In this document: positions 1 to 5,619 of the stretch, piece by piece
Layout: each line of letters begins with the position of its first letter
How positions within the stretch are numbered: position 1 is the stretch's first letter
Assembly (NCBI GenBank): GCA_946055125.1
Contig: CAMGFF010000167.1
Location: 1 to 5,619 of the forward strand
DNA length: 5,619 nucleotides
DNA from: an uncultured Prevotellaceae bacterium
GTDB taxonomy: Bacteria > Bacteroidota > Bacteroidia > Bacteroidales > Muribaculaceae
Reading direction: 5' to 3'
Notes under the pieces: model-generated
The model's input: only the letters and a program-made list of their open reading frames with translations
Databases searched by the model: none
What the model was told of the DNA's origin: nothing
Position numbers and translations under genes: made by a program

Positions 1-140
1 AATTCTGCAAGACCACCAAATTTGGGGGGCTGCGGCAGAGGGAAATGAATAATTGGTGAGTGGAAATTGGCAAGAAGGTAATAACTTTGCGAAAGCATAT
101 AAAAAATCAAACTAACCAACCCATAAACAACAAAAAAAAG
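1..140 (+). other. 5' flank and leader of the GH92 gene, with two short palindromes
   Basis: This stretch precedes the GH92 start codon. It begins moderately GC-rich (1-40) and becomes A-rich just before the ATG, as usual for Bacteroidetes leaders, with no clear Shine-Dalgarno. Two perfect short palindromes are visible: CCAAATTTGG at 16-25 and CTGCGGCAG at 30-38. TCTGC (4-8) can also pair with GCAGA (35-39) around them. No U-tract follows, so this does not look like a standard intrinsic terminator. All three forward frames are open from the window edge and close at 46-48, 50-52 and 57-59. The third frame has the most coding-like codons (TTC, TGC, AAG, ACC, CTG, CGG, CAG) and could be the last 18 codons of an upstream gene, but this is too short to decide. 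Confidence 0.4.
82..89 (+). promoter_or_regulatory. Possible Bacteroidetes -7 promoter element (TAACTTTG)
   Basis: TAACTTTG matches the Bacteroidetes primary-sigma -7 consensus TAnnTTTG exactly. It lies 51 bases before the ATG at 141, which would leave a leader of roughly 40-45 nt, a typical length. The -33 TTTG element is not well placed: the nearest TTG triplets are at 53-55 and 67-69, giving spacers of 26 and 12 instead of about 19-21. The match is real, the promoter role is inferred. If it is used, translation cannot begin at the GTG at 60, which supports the ATG at 141. Confidence 0.35.
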
Positions 141-2456
141 ATGAAGCGAGCTATAATTGCAGTGATTGCGGCAGCAGCGGCACTCGGAGCCGCCGCCGAG
201 CGACTGATTGACTATGTGAACCCCTTTGTGGGGACCGATGGCTATGGCAATGTGTATCCCGGGGCGCAGACGCCCTTTGGGGGCATACAGATAAGTCCCG
301 ACACCGACGAGAACTTCTACGACTGCGCCTCGGGCTACAAGTGGAACCGGCAGTCGATACAGGGCTTCTCGCTGACGCACCTGAGCGGCACGGGCATCCC
401 CGACATGGGCGACTTCCTCTTCATGCCCGGAGTGGGCGAGGCCAAGCTCGCGCCCGGCACCGACGAGAACCCCGACGCGGGCTACCGCAGCCGCTTCGGC
501 CACGAGCAGGAGGAGGCATCGCCCGGCTACTACCGCGTGCAGCTCACCGACTATGGCGTGAACGCCGAGATGACCGCCGCCGTGCGCAGCGGCATACTTC
601 GCTTCACCTATCCGCAAGCCGACTCAGCGTTCATACTGCTCGACATGAACCACACCCTGCTCTTTGAGTGCGTGTGGGCCAACCTGCGGGTGGAGAACGA
701 CAGCACCATCACCGGCTACAAGCTGGTGAAAGGCTGGGGACCCGAGCGGCACATCTACTTCGCCGCCACGTTCTCCAAGCCAATAAAGGACTTCAGAATC
801 TTCCGCGAGGGCAAGCCGGTGATTTACAACACCAACCGCTTTCGCAGTACGCTCGAGGCGTGGGGCAAGGAGCTGAAGATGGTGGTGCGCTTTGCCACCG
901 GCGCAGGCGAGGCAGTGACGGTGCGCACCGCAATCTCGGCCACGAGCACGGCAGCCGCCCGCAAGAACATGGAAGAGCTGCGCGGCAAGAGCTTTGAGCA
1001 AGTGCGCGGCGAGGCCGAGGCGGCGTGGGAGGAGGAACTCTCGAAATACACCATAGCCGGCACCCGCGAGCAGAAAGAGACCTTCTACACCTCGGCCTAT
1101 CACGCGGCACTCGCGCCATTCGTATACAACGACGCCGACGGACGCTTCCTTGGGCTCGACAAGAACATAGAGGAGGGCAACGGCTTCACCAACCGCACCG
1201 TGCTGTCGCTGTGGGACACCTACCGAGCCTTCCACCCGCTGCTCAACCTCGTGCACCGCGACGTGCAGGCCGATGTGGCCAACTCCATGCTCGCGCACTA
1301 CGACCGCAGCACCGAGCATCTGCTCCCCTTCTGGTCATTCGCCAGCAATGAAACGTGGTGCATGATAGGCTACCATGCCGCATCGGTGCTTGCCGACATG
1401 ATATGCAAGGGAGTGGCCGGCTTTGACCACGAGCGAGCCTTTGAGGCAATGGTGACCACGGCGATGAACGAGCACTACGACTGCCTGCCCGAATACCGCA
1501 CGCTGGGCTACGTGCCCTTTGACAAAGAAGCCGAATCGGTGTCGAAGACACTGGAGTATGCCTACGACGACTATGCCATCGCCATGGCAGCCAAGAAACT
1601 CGGCAAAGAGAAAGAATATGACTACTTCATGAACCGCTCACTGAGCTACCAGAACCTCTATGACCGCGCCACGAGCTACATGCGCGGCAAGGACTCGAAA
1701 GGCGAGTGGCGCACGCCATTCACACCCGTGGCTTACCAGGGACCCGGCTCGGTGAACGGCTGGGGCGACATCACCGAGGGCTTCACCGTGCAATACCACT
1801 GGAGCGTGCCGCACGACGTGCAGGGGCTAATCAACCTCATGGGCAGGGAGAAATTCAGGACGCGGCTCGACTCTCTCTTCCAGCACGAGCTGCCCAAGGA
1901 CATACCCGGCGCACACGACATACACGGCCGAATAGGAGCCTACTGGCACGGCAACGAGCCCTGCCACCACGTGGCCTACCTCTACAACTACATAGGCGAA
2001 GGGTGGAAGTGCCAGAAGTGGGTGCGCCGAGTGATAGATGACTTCTATGGCAACCAGCCCGGGTCGCTGTGTGGCAACGACGACTGCGGCCAGATGTCGG
2101 CATGGTATATCTTCAACTGCATGGGCTTCTATCCTGTGTGCCCCACGAGCGGCTACTACAACATAGGATCGCCGGCGCTGCCGTCGATAAAAGTGCGTAT
2201 GAGCAATGGGAAATACATCACCGTGACCACGCGCAACTGGAGCAAGGAGGCAGTGTATGTGGAGCGGGTGAAGGTGAACGGCCGGCCCTACACCAAGTCG
2301 TATCTCACGTGGGAAGATGTGAACGCCGGCATAGATATCGAATTCACCATGAGCACCAAGCCAAACAAGAAATGGGCACGCCGCCCCGCCGACATTGCGC
2401 CCTCACTCTCCACACCCGCCGCCACCAAGAGCTACCAGGCGGGGCAGAGGCTGTGA
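141..2456 (+). CDS. Secreted GH92 family exo-alpha-mannosidase
   Basis: Likely a calcium-dependent, inverting glycoside hydrolase family 92 enzyme removing terminal alpha-mannose from N-glycans or mannans in the periplasm. The protein is 771 aa, normal for the family. The start at 141 is preferred over an in-frame GTG at 60 because it directly gives a signal peptide (MKRAII, then an Ala-rich core, cleavage near AAA-E20). There is no lipobox Cys and no Type IX C-terminal sorting domain. The N-terminal beta-sandwich (about 22-275) opens with NPFVGTDG and YPGAQTPFGG. The C-terminal (alpha/alpha)6 catalytic domain (about 300-750) contains LSLWDTYR (W358-D359), YAYDDYAIA (about 473-481), TEG with the probable general acid Glu546, YWHGNEPCHH (601-610) and CGNDDCGQMSAWY with the probable base Asp648. 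Catalytic assignments are by analogy with Bacteroides BT3990. Gly604 follows His603 where, as I recall, strict alpha-1,2 enzymes carry Glu, so linkage preference is open. No SusC/SusD genes are nearby. Confidence 0.93.
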   Translation: MKRAIIAVIAAAAALGAAAERLIDYVNPFVGTDGYGNVYPGAQTPFGGIQISPDTDENFYDCASGYKWNRQSIQGFSLTHLSGTGIPDMGDFLFMPGVGEAKLAPGTDENPDAGYRSRFGHEQEEASPGYYRVQLTDYGVNAEMTAAVRSGILRFTYPQADSAFILLDMNHTLLFECVWANLRVENDSTITGYKLVKGWGPERHIYFAATFSKPIKDFRIFREGKPVIYNTNRFRSTLEAWGKELKMVVRFATGAGEAVTVRTAISATSTAAARKNMEELRGKSFEQVRGEAEAAWEEELSKYTIAGTREQKETFYTSAYHAALAPFVYNDADGRFLGLDKNIEEGNGFTNRTVLSLWDTYRAFHPLLNLVHRDVQADVANSMLAHYDRSTEHLLPFWSFASNETWCMIGYHAASVLADMICKGVAGFDHERAFEAMVTTAMNEHYDCLPEYRTLGYVPFDKEAESVSKTLEYAYDDYAIAMAAKKLGKEKEYDYFMNRSLSYQNLYDRATSYMRGKDSKGEWRTPFTPVAYQGPGSVNGWGDITEGFTVQYHWSVPHDVQGLINLMGREKFRTRLDSLFQHELPKDIPGAHDIHGRIGAYWHGNEPCHHVAYLYNYIGEGWKCQKWVRRVIDDFYGNQPGSLCGNDDCGQMSAWYIFNCMGFYPVCPTSGYYNIGSPALPSIKVRMSNGKYITVTTRNWSKEAVYVERVKVNGRPYTKSYLTWEDVNAGIDIEFTMSTKPNKKWARRPADIAPSLSTPAATKSYQAGQRL

Positions 2457-2623
2457 AGAGTGCGCGATGCGGCAATTCGTAGGGCTCGACAGCAGAATCA
2501 AGAAGAGTGGCAGCATAGGTGCATTTACGCTTTGTCGCTTAGAGGGTTTTTGCTAAAATTATACTGGAATTGCATAATAAACCGCTTCATGGCGGCGTTT
2601 TAATAAATAATTCATTTCCACCT
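2457..2623. other. Intergenic region between the GH92 and PorE-like genes
   Basis: This is a 167 bp gap between co-oriented genes, strongly AT-rich from about 2541 to 2623. It probably holds the promoter of the downstream lipoprotein gene. I see TTTG motifs at 2531-2534 and 2549-2552 that could serve as -33 elements, but no correctly spaced TAnnTTTG follows. The closest is TACGCTTTG at 2525-2533, one base too long. No small gene is supported here. An in-frame TTG at 2570 would extend the lipoprotein by 18 residues but would bury its signal peptide, so this part is taken as leader. Confidence 0.4.
2579..2601 (+). terminator. Weak hairpin with a short T run, possible terminator or leader structure
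   Basis: CCGC (2582-2585) pairs with GCGG (2592-2595) around a 6 nt loop. The flanking AAA (2579-2581) can pair with TTT (2598-2600) across a 2 nt bulge, and TTTTAAT follows. It lies 122 bases past the GH92 stop and only 23 bases before the next ATG. It could end GH92 transcription only if the lipoprotein promoter lies further downstream or read-through occurs, and it could equally be a leader structure or chance. The stem is short. Confidence 0.2.
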
Positions 2624-4594
2624 ATGCACATACCTCGTTTCTACAGCTTATTCCTGCCGGCTCTCATGCTCGCCGCGCTCCTCACGGGCTGCCGTGGCGC
2701 GAAGCTAAGTGAGGCCGACGCTCAATATGCGCGGGGCGAATACTACGACGCCTCAACCACCTACCGCAAGGTTTACAACAAGCTCACCAAGCGCGAGGAG
2801 CGGCCGCTGCGCGGCGAGGTGGCATTCAAGATGGGCGAGTGCTACCGCCGCCTCAACATGAGCGCACGCGCCTCGGCGGCATTCCAGAATGCCTTGCGCT
2901 ACAACTACCCCGACAGCATGGCACTCTTCTATCTTGCCCAGGCCCAGCATGCCGAGGGCAAATATGCGCAGGCCATAAAGAGCTATGAGGAGTTTCTTGC
3001 CAAGAAGCCCAAGTTCCGCCTTGCCGAGGACGGCATACGCGGCTGCCGCACCGCGCTGCGCCTGCGCGAGAACCCCACGCGCTACATCGTGCGCAATGCC
3101 AAGCTCTTCAATTCGCGCCGCGCCGACTTCTGCCCGCAGTTTCTCGGAGCTGACTTCGACCAGCTCTTTTTCACCTCCTCGACCGAGAAAGCCACCGGCA
3201 CCAAGAAGAGCGAAATCACCGGCACCAAGCAGTGCGACGTGTTTTTCTCCAAGCTCGATGAGGCCGGGAACTGGCAGCGTCCAGAGCCGGTGGAGGGCGA
3301 GCTCAACACGGAGTTTGACGAGGGCGTAACGTCTTTCTCGCCCGACGGCACGACCATGTATCTCGCCCGAGCGCGCCGCGAGCCAAACTCAGGCACGTCG
3401 GTTGAAATCTACACCTCGCAGCGCTCGGAGGCAAAGTGGAGCGCACCGGTGAAATATGAAATCACCGCCGACACGCTCTCGGCCTACGGCGACCCCGCCG
3501 TGTCGGCCGACGGCACCTACCTCTATTTCTCGAGCGACATGCCTGGCGGCTATGGAGGCAAGGACATCTGGCGCATCAACCTAAAGGAGCGCGTGGGCAC
3601 ACTCGAGAACCTCGGCGACGTGATAAACACCGCCGGCGATGAGCGATTCCCCTACATTCGCACCGACAGCATTATGTATTTCTCCTCCACCGGTCACCCC
3701 GGCCTCGGTGGGCTCGACATCTTCAAGGCAACAAAAACGCCCTCGGGCGGCTGGAACGTGGAGAATATGGGCGTGCCTATCAACTCGGCCGGCGACGACT
3801 TCGGCATCACCTTTGGGCGCGGCGAGAGCGGCTTCTTCTCCTCCAACCGCAACGATGCGCGAGGCTACGACCACATATACAGCTTCGTGAAGCCCGACCT
3901 GAAAATCACAATTTCGGGCTATGTGCTCGACAAGGACGAGGAGCCGGTGCCTAATGCGGTGATTCGCATAGTGGGCAATGATGGCTCCAACCAAAAGGCC
4001 GTGGGAAAGGACGATGGCACGTTCCAGTTTAATCTGCAGCGCGGCGTGAAATATGTGATGATGGCCGGAGCAAAGGGCTATCTCAATGGCAAACAGGAAT
4101 TTGAGAGTGACACACTGGAGCAAGACGCCGAGTATGGCGTGGATTTCATTCTCGCCGCAATGCACAAGCCCCAGGTGGTGGAAAACATATTCTACGACTT
4201 CGACAAGGCCACCCTCCGTCCTGAGTCGAAAAAAGCTCTCGACGAAATGGCACAGATGCTCAAGGACAACCCCAATGTGGCCATAGAGATGGCTTCGCAC
4301 ACCGACCGTAAGGGCAGTGACAAGTATAACGAGGGGCTGTCGCAGCGGCGGGCGCAGTCGGTGGTCGATTATCTTGTGGCTGCCGGAGTGGAGCGCGAGC
4401 GGCTACAGCCTCACGGCTACGGCGAGTCGCGCCCCAAGACGGTGACAAAGCGCATCGCCCGCCTCTATCCGCAGTTTAAGGAAGGTGACGTGCTCAATGA
4501 GGACTTTATCAACACCCTCTCACCTGAGGACCAGCAGGCAGCCGACCAAATCAACCGCCGCACCGAGTTTCAGGTGCTCACGGTAGAGTTTTAA
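2624..4594 (+). CDS. PorE-like OmpA-family lipoprotein (TPR, PD40 propeller, CarboxypepD-reg-like, OmpA)
   Basis: A 656 aa outer-membrane lipoprotein expected to face the periplasm and bind peptidoglycan. The ATG at 2624 gives a lipoprotein signal (MHIPRFYSLF, hydrophobic core, lipobox LTGC with Cys23). About 28-136 hold three TPR-like helical pairs, such as ADAQYARGEYYDA. About 160-421 form a PD40/WD40-like propeller with blade motifs SFSPDG (237-242), SADGTYLYFSSD (294-305), MYFSST (351-356) and GFFSSNRN. About 427-512 are a CarboxypepD-regulatory-like beta fold (ISGYVLDKDEEPVPNA). About 517-656 are an OmpA C-terminal domain with FYDFDKATLRPES, the SHTDRKG loop (Asp561) and N569-x2-LS-x2-RA-x2-V-x3-L. 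Asp561 and Arg576 are 15 residues apart, as in diaminopimelate-binding OmpA domains. This module order is that of Porphyromonas gingivalis PorE (PG1058), a Type IX secretion component, but Bacteroidetes encode several paralogues of this design and no secretion genes are adjacent. The architecture is firm; a role in secretion is not shown. Confidence 0.92.
   Translation: MHIPRFYSLFLPALMLAALLTGCRGAKLSEADAQYARGEYYDASTTYRKVYNKLTKREERPLRGEVAFKMGECYRRLNMSARASAAFQNALRYNYPDSMALFYLAQAQHAEGKYAQAIKSYEEFLAKKPKFRLAEDGIRGCRTALRLRENPTRYIVRNAKLFNSRRADFCPQFLGADFDQLFFTSSTEKATGTKKSEITGTKQCDVFFSKLDEAGNWQRPEPVEGELNTEFDEGVTSFSPDGTTMYLARARREPNSGTSVEIYTSQRSEAKWSAPVKYEITADTLSAYGDPAVSADGTYLYFSSDMPGGYGGKDIWRINLKERVGTLENLGDVINTAGDERFPYIRTDSIMYFSSTGHPGLGGLDIFKATKTPSGGWNVENMGVPINSAGDDFGITFGRGESGFFSSNRNDARGYDHIYSFVKPDLKITISGYVLDKDEEPVPNAVIRIVGNDGSNQKAVGKDDGTFQFNLQRGVKYVMMAGAKGYLNGKQEFESDTLEQDAEYGVDFILAAMHKPQVVENIFYDFDKATLRPESKKALDEMAQMLKDNPNVAIEMASHTDRKGSDKYNEGLSQRRAQSVVDYLVAAGVERERLQPHGYGESRPKTVTKRIARLYPQFKEGDVLNEDFINTLSPEDQQAADQINRRTEFQVLTVEF
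4436..4552 (+). other. Insertion of 39 residues inside the OmpA domain of the PorE-like protein
   Basis: Residues 605-643 separate the GYGESRP motif (598-604) from the closing NRRTEF motif (644-649). In enterobacterial OmpA-type domains these two motifs are nearly contiguous. The insert is charged and apparently helical, including YPQFKEGDVL and LSPEDQQAADQ. From memory, similar inserts occur in other Bacteroidetes OmpA/PD40 proteins, so it is probably a lineage feature of the domain and not a recent event. Its function is unknown. Confidence 0.55.
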
Positions 4595-4654
4595 TTAGTT
4601 AGGAGTTATTAGTGGGGCCTTGTTTGGGGGGAAATTGGGTGGAATTTAATTATA

Positions 4655-5428
4655 ATGGAAAGGATTGATGGAATTTTTGGCCGCACTGAGCTTCTCGTTG
4701 GCTCGGCGGCAATGGAAAGAATAAAGAATGCACGGGTTATCGTCTTTGGCACCGGAGGCGTGGGCAGCTGGTGCATAGAGGCACTGGTGCGCACCGGCAT
4801 AGGCCATCTCACCCTCGTCGATTTTGACAGCGTGTGTGAGTCGAATATCAACCGCCAGCTTCCGGCCACCCACTCTACGATAGGGCAGCTAAAAGTGGAG
4901 GCTATAGCCGCACGTATGCGCGACATCAATCCCGACGTGGATATCACCCTGCGCTGCGAGATGTATGACAGCACCACTGCCGACACCTTTCGCCTCGCTG
5001 ACTATGACTATGTGATTGATGCCATCGACAGCCTCGACTGCAAGGCATTGCTCATTTGCCGCGCCTGCGAAGCCGGTACGCGCACCCGGCTTTTTTCATC
5101 AATGGGTGCCGCGCTGAAGCTCGACCCCTCGCGCATCGCCGTAGCCGAGTTCTGGAAAGTGAAAGGCGACGCCTTGGCCGCTGCCCTGCGCCGCCGCTTC
5201 AAGAAGACAGGGCAATTTCCCTGCCGCAAATTCCGCTGTGTGTATAGCGACGAGATGGTGCCCAATGCCCTCGCCCAGCCCGAAGAGAACCTCACCATGA
5301 CCCTTGCCGGAGCCACCTCAGCTCCCCGGAAGCGCGTGAACGGCACCCTTGCCCATATCACCGCAATCTTTGGGCTCACCCTCGCCTCCCTCGTGGTCCG
5401 CGACCTCCTCTCTCGTCCACAGCAATAA
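4655..5428 (+). CDS. tcdA: tRNA threonylcarbamoyladenosine dehydratase (TcdA/CsdL family)
   Basis: A 257 aa ThiF/E1-like enzyme predicted to use ATP to dehydrate t6A at position 37 of ANN-decoding tRNAs, giving the cyclic hydantoin or oxazolone form ct6A. It acts in the cytoplasm. The Rossmann nucleotide-binding motif GTGGVGSW is at 32-39, followed by LVDFDSVCESNINRQ (54-68, with Asp56, Asn66 and the E1-type Arg67), Lys80, and VIDAIDS (120-126). SSMGAALKLDPSRI (148-161) matches the region after the central strand in this family. E. coli TcdA is 268 aa, so the length is normal. The start at 4655 is supported because RIDGIFGRTELLVG aligns with the E. coli N-terminal segment containing RFGGTARLYG; a second ATGGAAAG at 4712 would remove this conserved part. 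The gene starts 60 bp after the PorE-like stop with no clear terminator between, so co-transcription is possible. No CsdA/CsdE sulfur partners are nearby. Confidence 0.93.
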   Translation: MERIDGIFGRTELLVGSAAMERIKNARVIVFGTGGVGSWCIEALVRTGIGHLTLVDFDSVCESNINRQLPATHSTIGQLKVEAIAARMRDINPDVDITLRCEMYDSTTADTFRLADYDYVIDAIDSLDCKALLICRACEAGTRTRLFSSMGAALKLDPSRIAVAEFWKVKGDALAAALRRRFKKTGQFPCRKFRCVYSDEMVPNALAQPEENLTMTLAGATSAPRKRVNGTLAHITAIFGLTLASLVVRDLLSRPQQ

Positions 5429-5433
5429 TTCCC

Positions 5434-5449
5434 ATGCTATAAACAGCAT
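5434..5449. repeat. Inverted repeat ATGCT / AGCAT
   Basis: A 5 bp perfect stem (5434-5438 with 5445-5449) surrounds a 6 nt loop, starting 6 bases after the tcdA stop. There is no T-tract on either strand directly after it, so it is not a textbook terminator. It may take part in 3'-end formation or be chance. Confidence 0.25.
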
Positions 5450-5456
5450 AAAGCGC

Positions 5457-5477
5457 GGTACACATTGCAGTTGTACC
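5457..5477. terminator. Inverted repeat GGTACA / TGTACC, possible bidirectional 3'-end structure
   Basis: A perfect 6 bp stem (5457-5462 with 5472-5477) encloses a 9 nt loop between two convergent genes, where a shared terminator is expected. Neither strand shows a strong U-tract: the plus strand continues TGATTTCAG and the minus strand reads GCGCTTTATG. The repeat is certain, the terminator role is a weak inference from position. A protein-binding palindrome is another possibility. Confidence 0.3.
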
Positions 5478-5552
5478 TGATTTCAGTAAATCCCGGAGAA
5501 TTGATTGGAATGCGTTCACTAAAATTTGGCTTATCATGCAGCCGGGGTATTA

Positions 5553-5619
5553 TTACGCCTTTCTGGGGTCGTCAATCACCCAATCGGTGATGGTGTGCTC
5601 CTCGGTGCTGAAGTTGATG
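5553..5619 (-). CDS. C-terminal end of an unrecognised gene, cut by the window edge
   Basis: Read on the minus strand, the frame enters at the window edge and runs for 21 codons to a TAA at 5555-5553. It gives INFSTEEHTITDW followed by VIDDPRKA. Codon third positions are mostly G or C (ATC, AAC, TTC, ACC, GAG, GAC), like the complete genes here, and the charged, soluble tail looks like a genuine protein C-terminus. I do not recognise the family and assign no function. A forward frame from an ATG at 5536 is also open to the edge (it begins MQPGYYYAFLG), but its composition is less natural. The gene converges on tcdA and is not part of its operon. Confidence 0.55.
   Translation of the reverse strand, partial: INFSTEEHTITDWVIDDPRKA

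Larger units (their letters stand above)
5429..5552. other. Convergent intergenic region after tcdA
   Basis: This 124 bp gap separates tcdA from the gene entering on the opposite strand. It is AT-richer than the coding regions. It contains two inverted repeats (listed separately) and a more distant pair, CCCGG (5492-5496) and CCGGG (5542-5546), which may be chance. No RNA gene or small ORF is convincing here. Confidence 0.45.

Noticed and set aside
3..59. Possible last 18 codons of an upstream gene, ending in TGA at 57-59
   Set aside because: Codon use is suggestive, but all three forward frames are open from the edge and the piece is too short to support a CDS call.
624..1319. A 231-codon open frame on the minus strand inside the GH92 gene
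   Set aside because: It lies wholly within a strongly supported gene, its translation is rich in His, Val and Gly with no recognisable domain, and long antisense frames are expected opposite GC-rich third codon positions.
2570..2623. N-terminal extension of the lipoprotein from a TTG at 2570
   Set aside because: It would place 18 polar residues before the lipoprotein signal peptide and would overlap the AT-rich leader. The ATG at 2624 gives a proper lipobox at Cys23.
3581..4300. A 239-codon open frame on the minus strand inside the PorE-like gene
   Set aside because: It overlaps the propeller, regulatory-like and OmpA modules, whose motifs are intact on the plus strand. The antisense translation is low in natural motifs and rich in His and Val, as in a shadow frame.
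4612..4668. An 18-codon frame with GTG start at 4612, preceded by AGGAG at 4601-4605
   Set aside because: The SD-like spacing is attractive, but it overlaps the tcdA start out of frame, the peptide has no recognisable features, and Shine-Dalgarno sequences carry little weight in Bacteroidetes.
4712..5428. Alternative tcdA start at the second ATGGAAAG (4712), a near repeat of the one at 4655
   Set aside because: It would delete the FGRTELLVG segment, which aligns with the N-terminus of known TcdA proteins. The similarity between the two sites is short and likely chance.
1..5619. Search by eye for CRISPR arrays, insertion sequences, tRNA or rRNA genes, phage or defence genes
   Set aside because: No regularly spaced repeats, terminal inverted repeats with a transposase, cloverleaf-like segments or defence-type domains were seen. 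Nearly all sequence is accounted for by three intact ordinary genes.

Overview
The window looks like chromosomal DNA of a Bacteroidales bacterium, probably a gut anaerobe, possibly Muribaculaceae-like. The family-level guess is an inference from gene content and is weakly held. The supporting signs are a Bacteroidetes-type -7 element (TAnnTTTG) before the first gene, AT-rich leaders without a strong Shine-Dalgarno, GC-rich third codon positions, and a characteristic Bacteroidetes lipoprotein joining TPR, beta-propeller, CarboxypepD-regulatory-like and OmpA modules.

Layout: positions 1-140 are the leader of the first gene, with two small palindromes, a possible promoter, and perhaps the last codons of an upstream gene. 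Positions 141-2456 (+) encode a secreted GH92 exo-alpha-mannosidase. An AT-rich gap of 167 bp follows, with a weak hairpin. Positions 2624-4594 (+) encode a PorE-like peptidoglycan-binding outer-membrane lipoprotein. A 60 bp gap leads to 4655-5428 (+), which encodes TcdA, the enzyme that cyclises t6A to ct6A at position 37 of tRNAs. A 124 bp convergent gap with two inverted repeats follows. The right edge, 5553-5619 (-), holds the last 21 codons of an unrecognised gene running towards tcdA.

The three complete genes do not form an obvious pathway: glycan (mannoside) trimming in the periplasm, an envelope scaffold, and cytoplasmic tRNA modification. No SusC/SusD pair, regulator, other Type IX secretion gene, mobile element, CRISPR array or RNA gene is visible. 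The many other long open frames, on both strands, lie inside these three genes and are expected shadows of GC-rich coding sequence. I found no convincing new system. The most useful leads are the PorE-like architecture, the substrate-pocket residues of the GH92 enzyme, the unidentified truncated gene, and the inverted repeats between the convergent genes.
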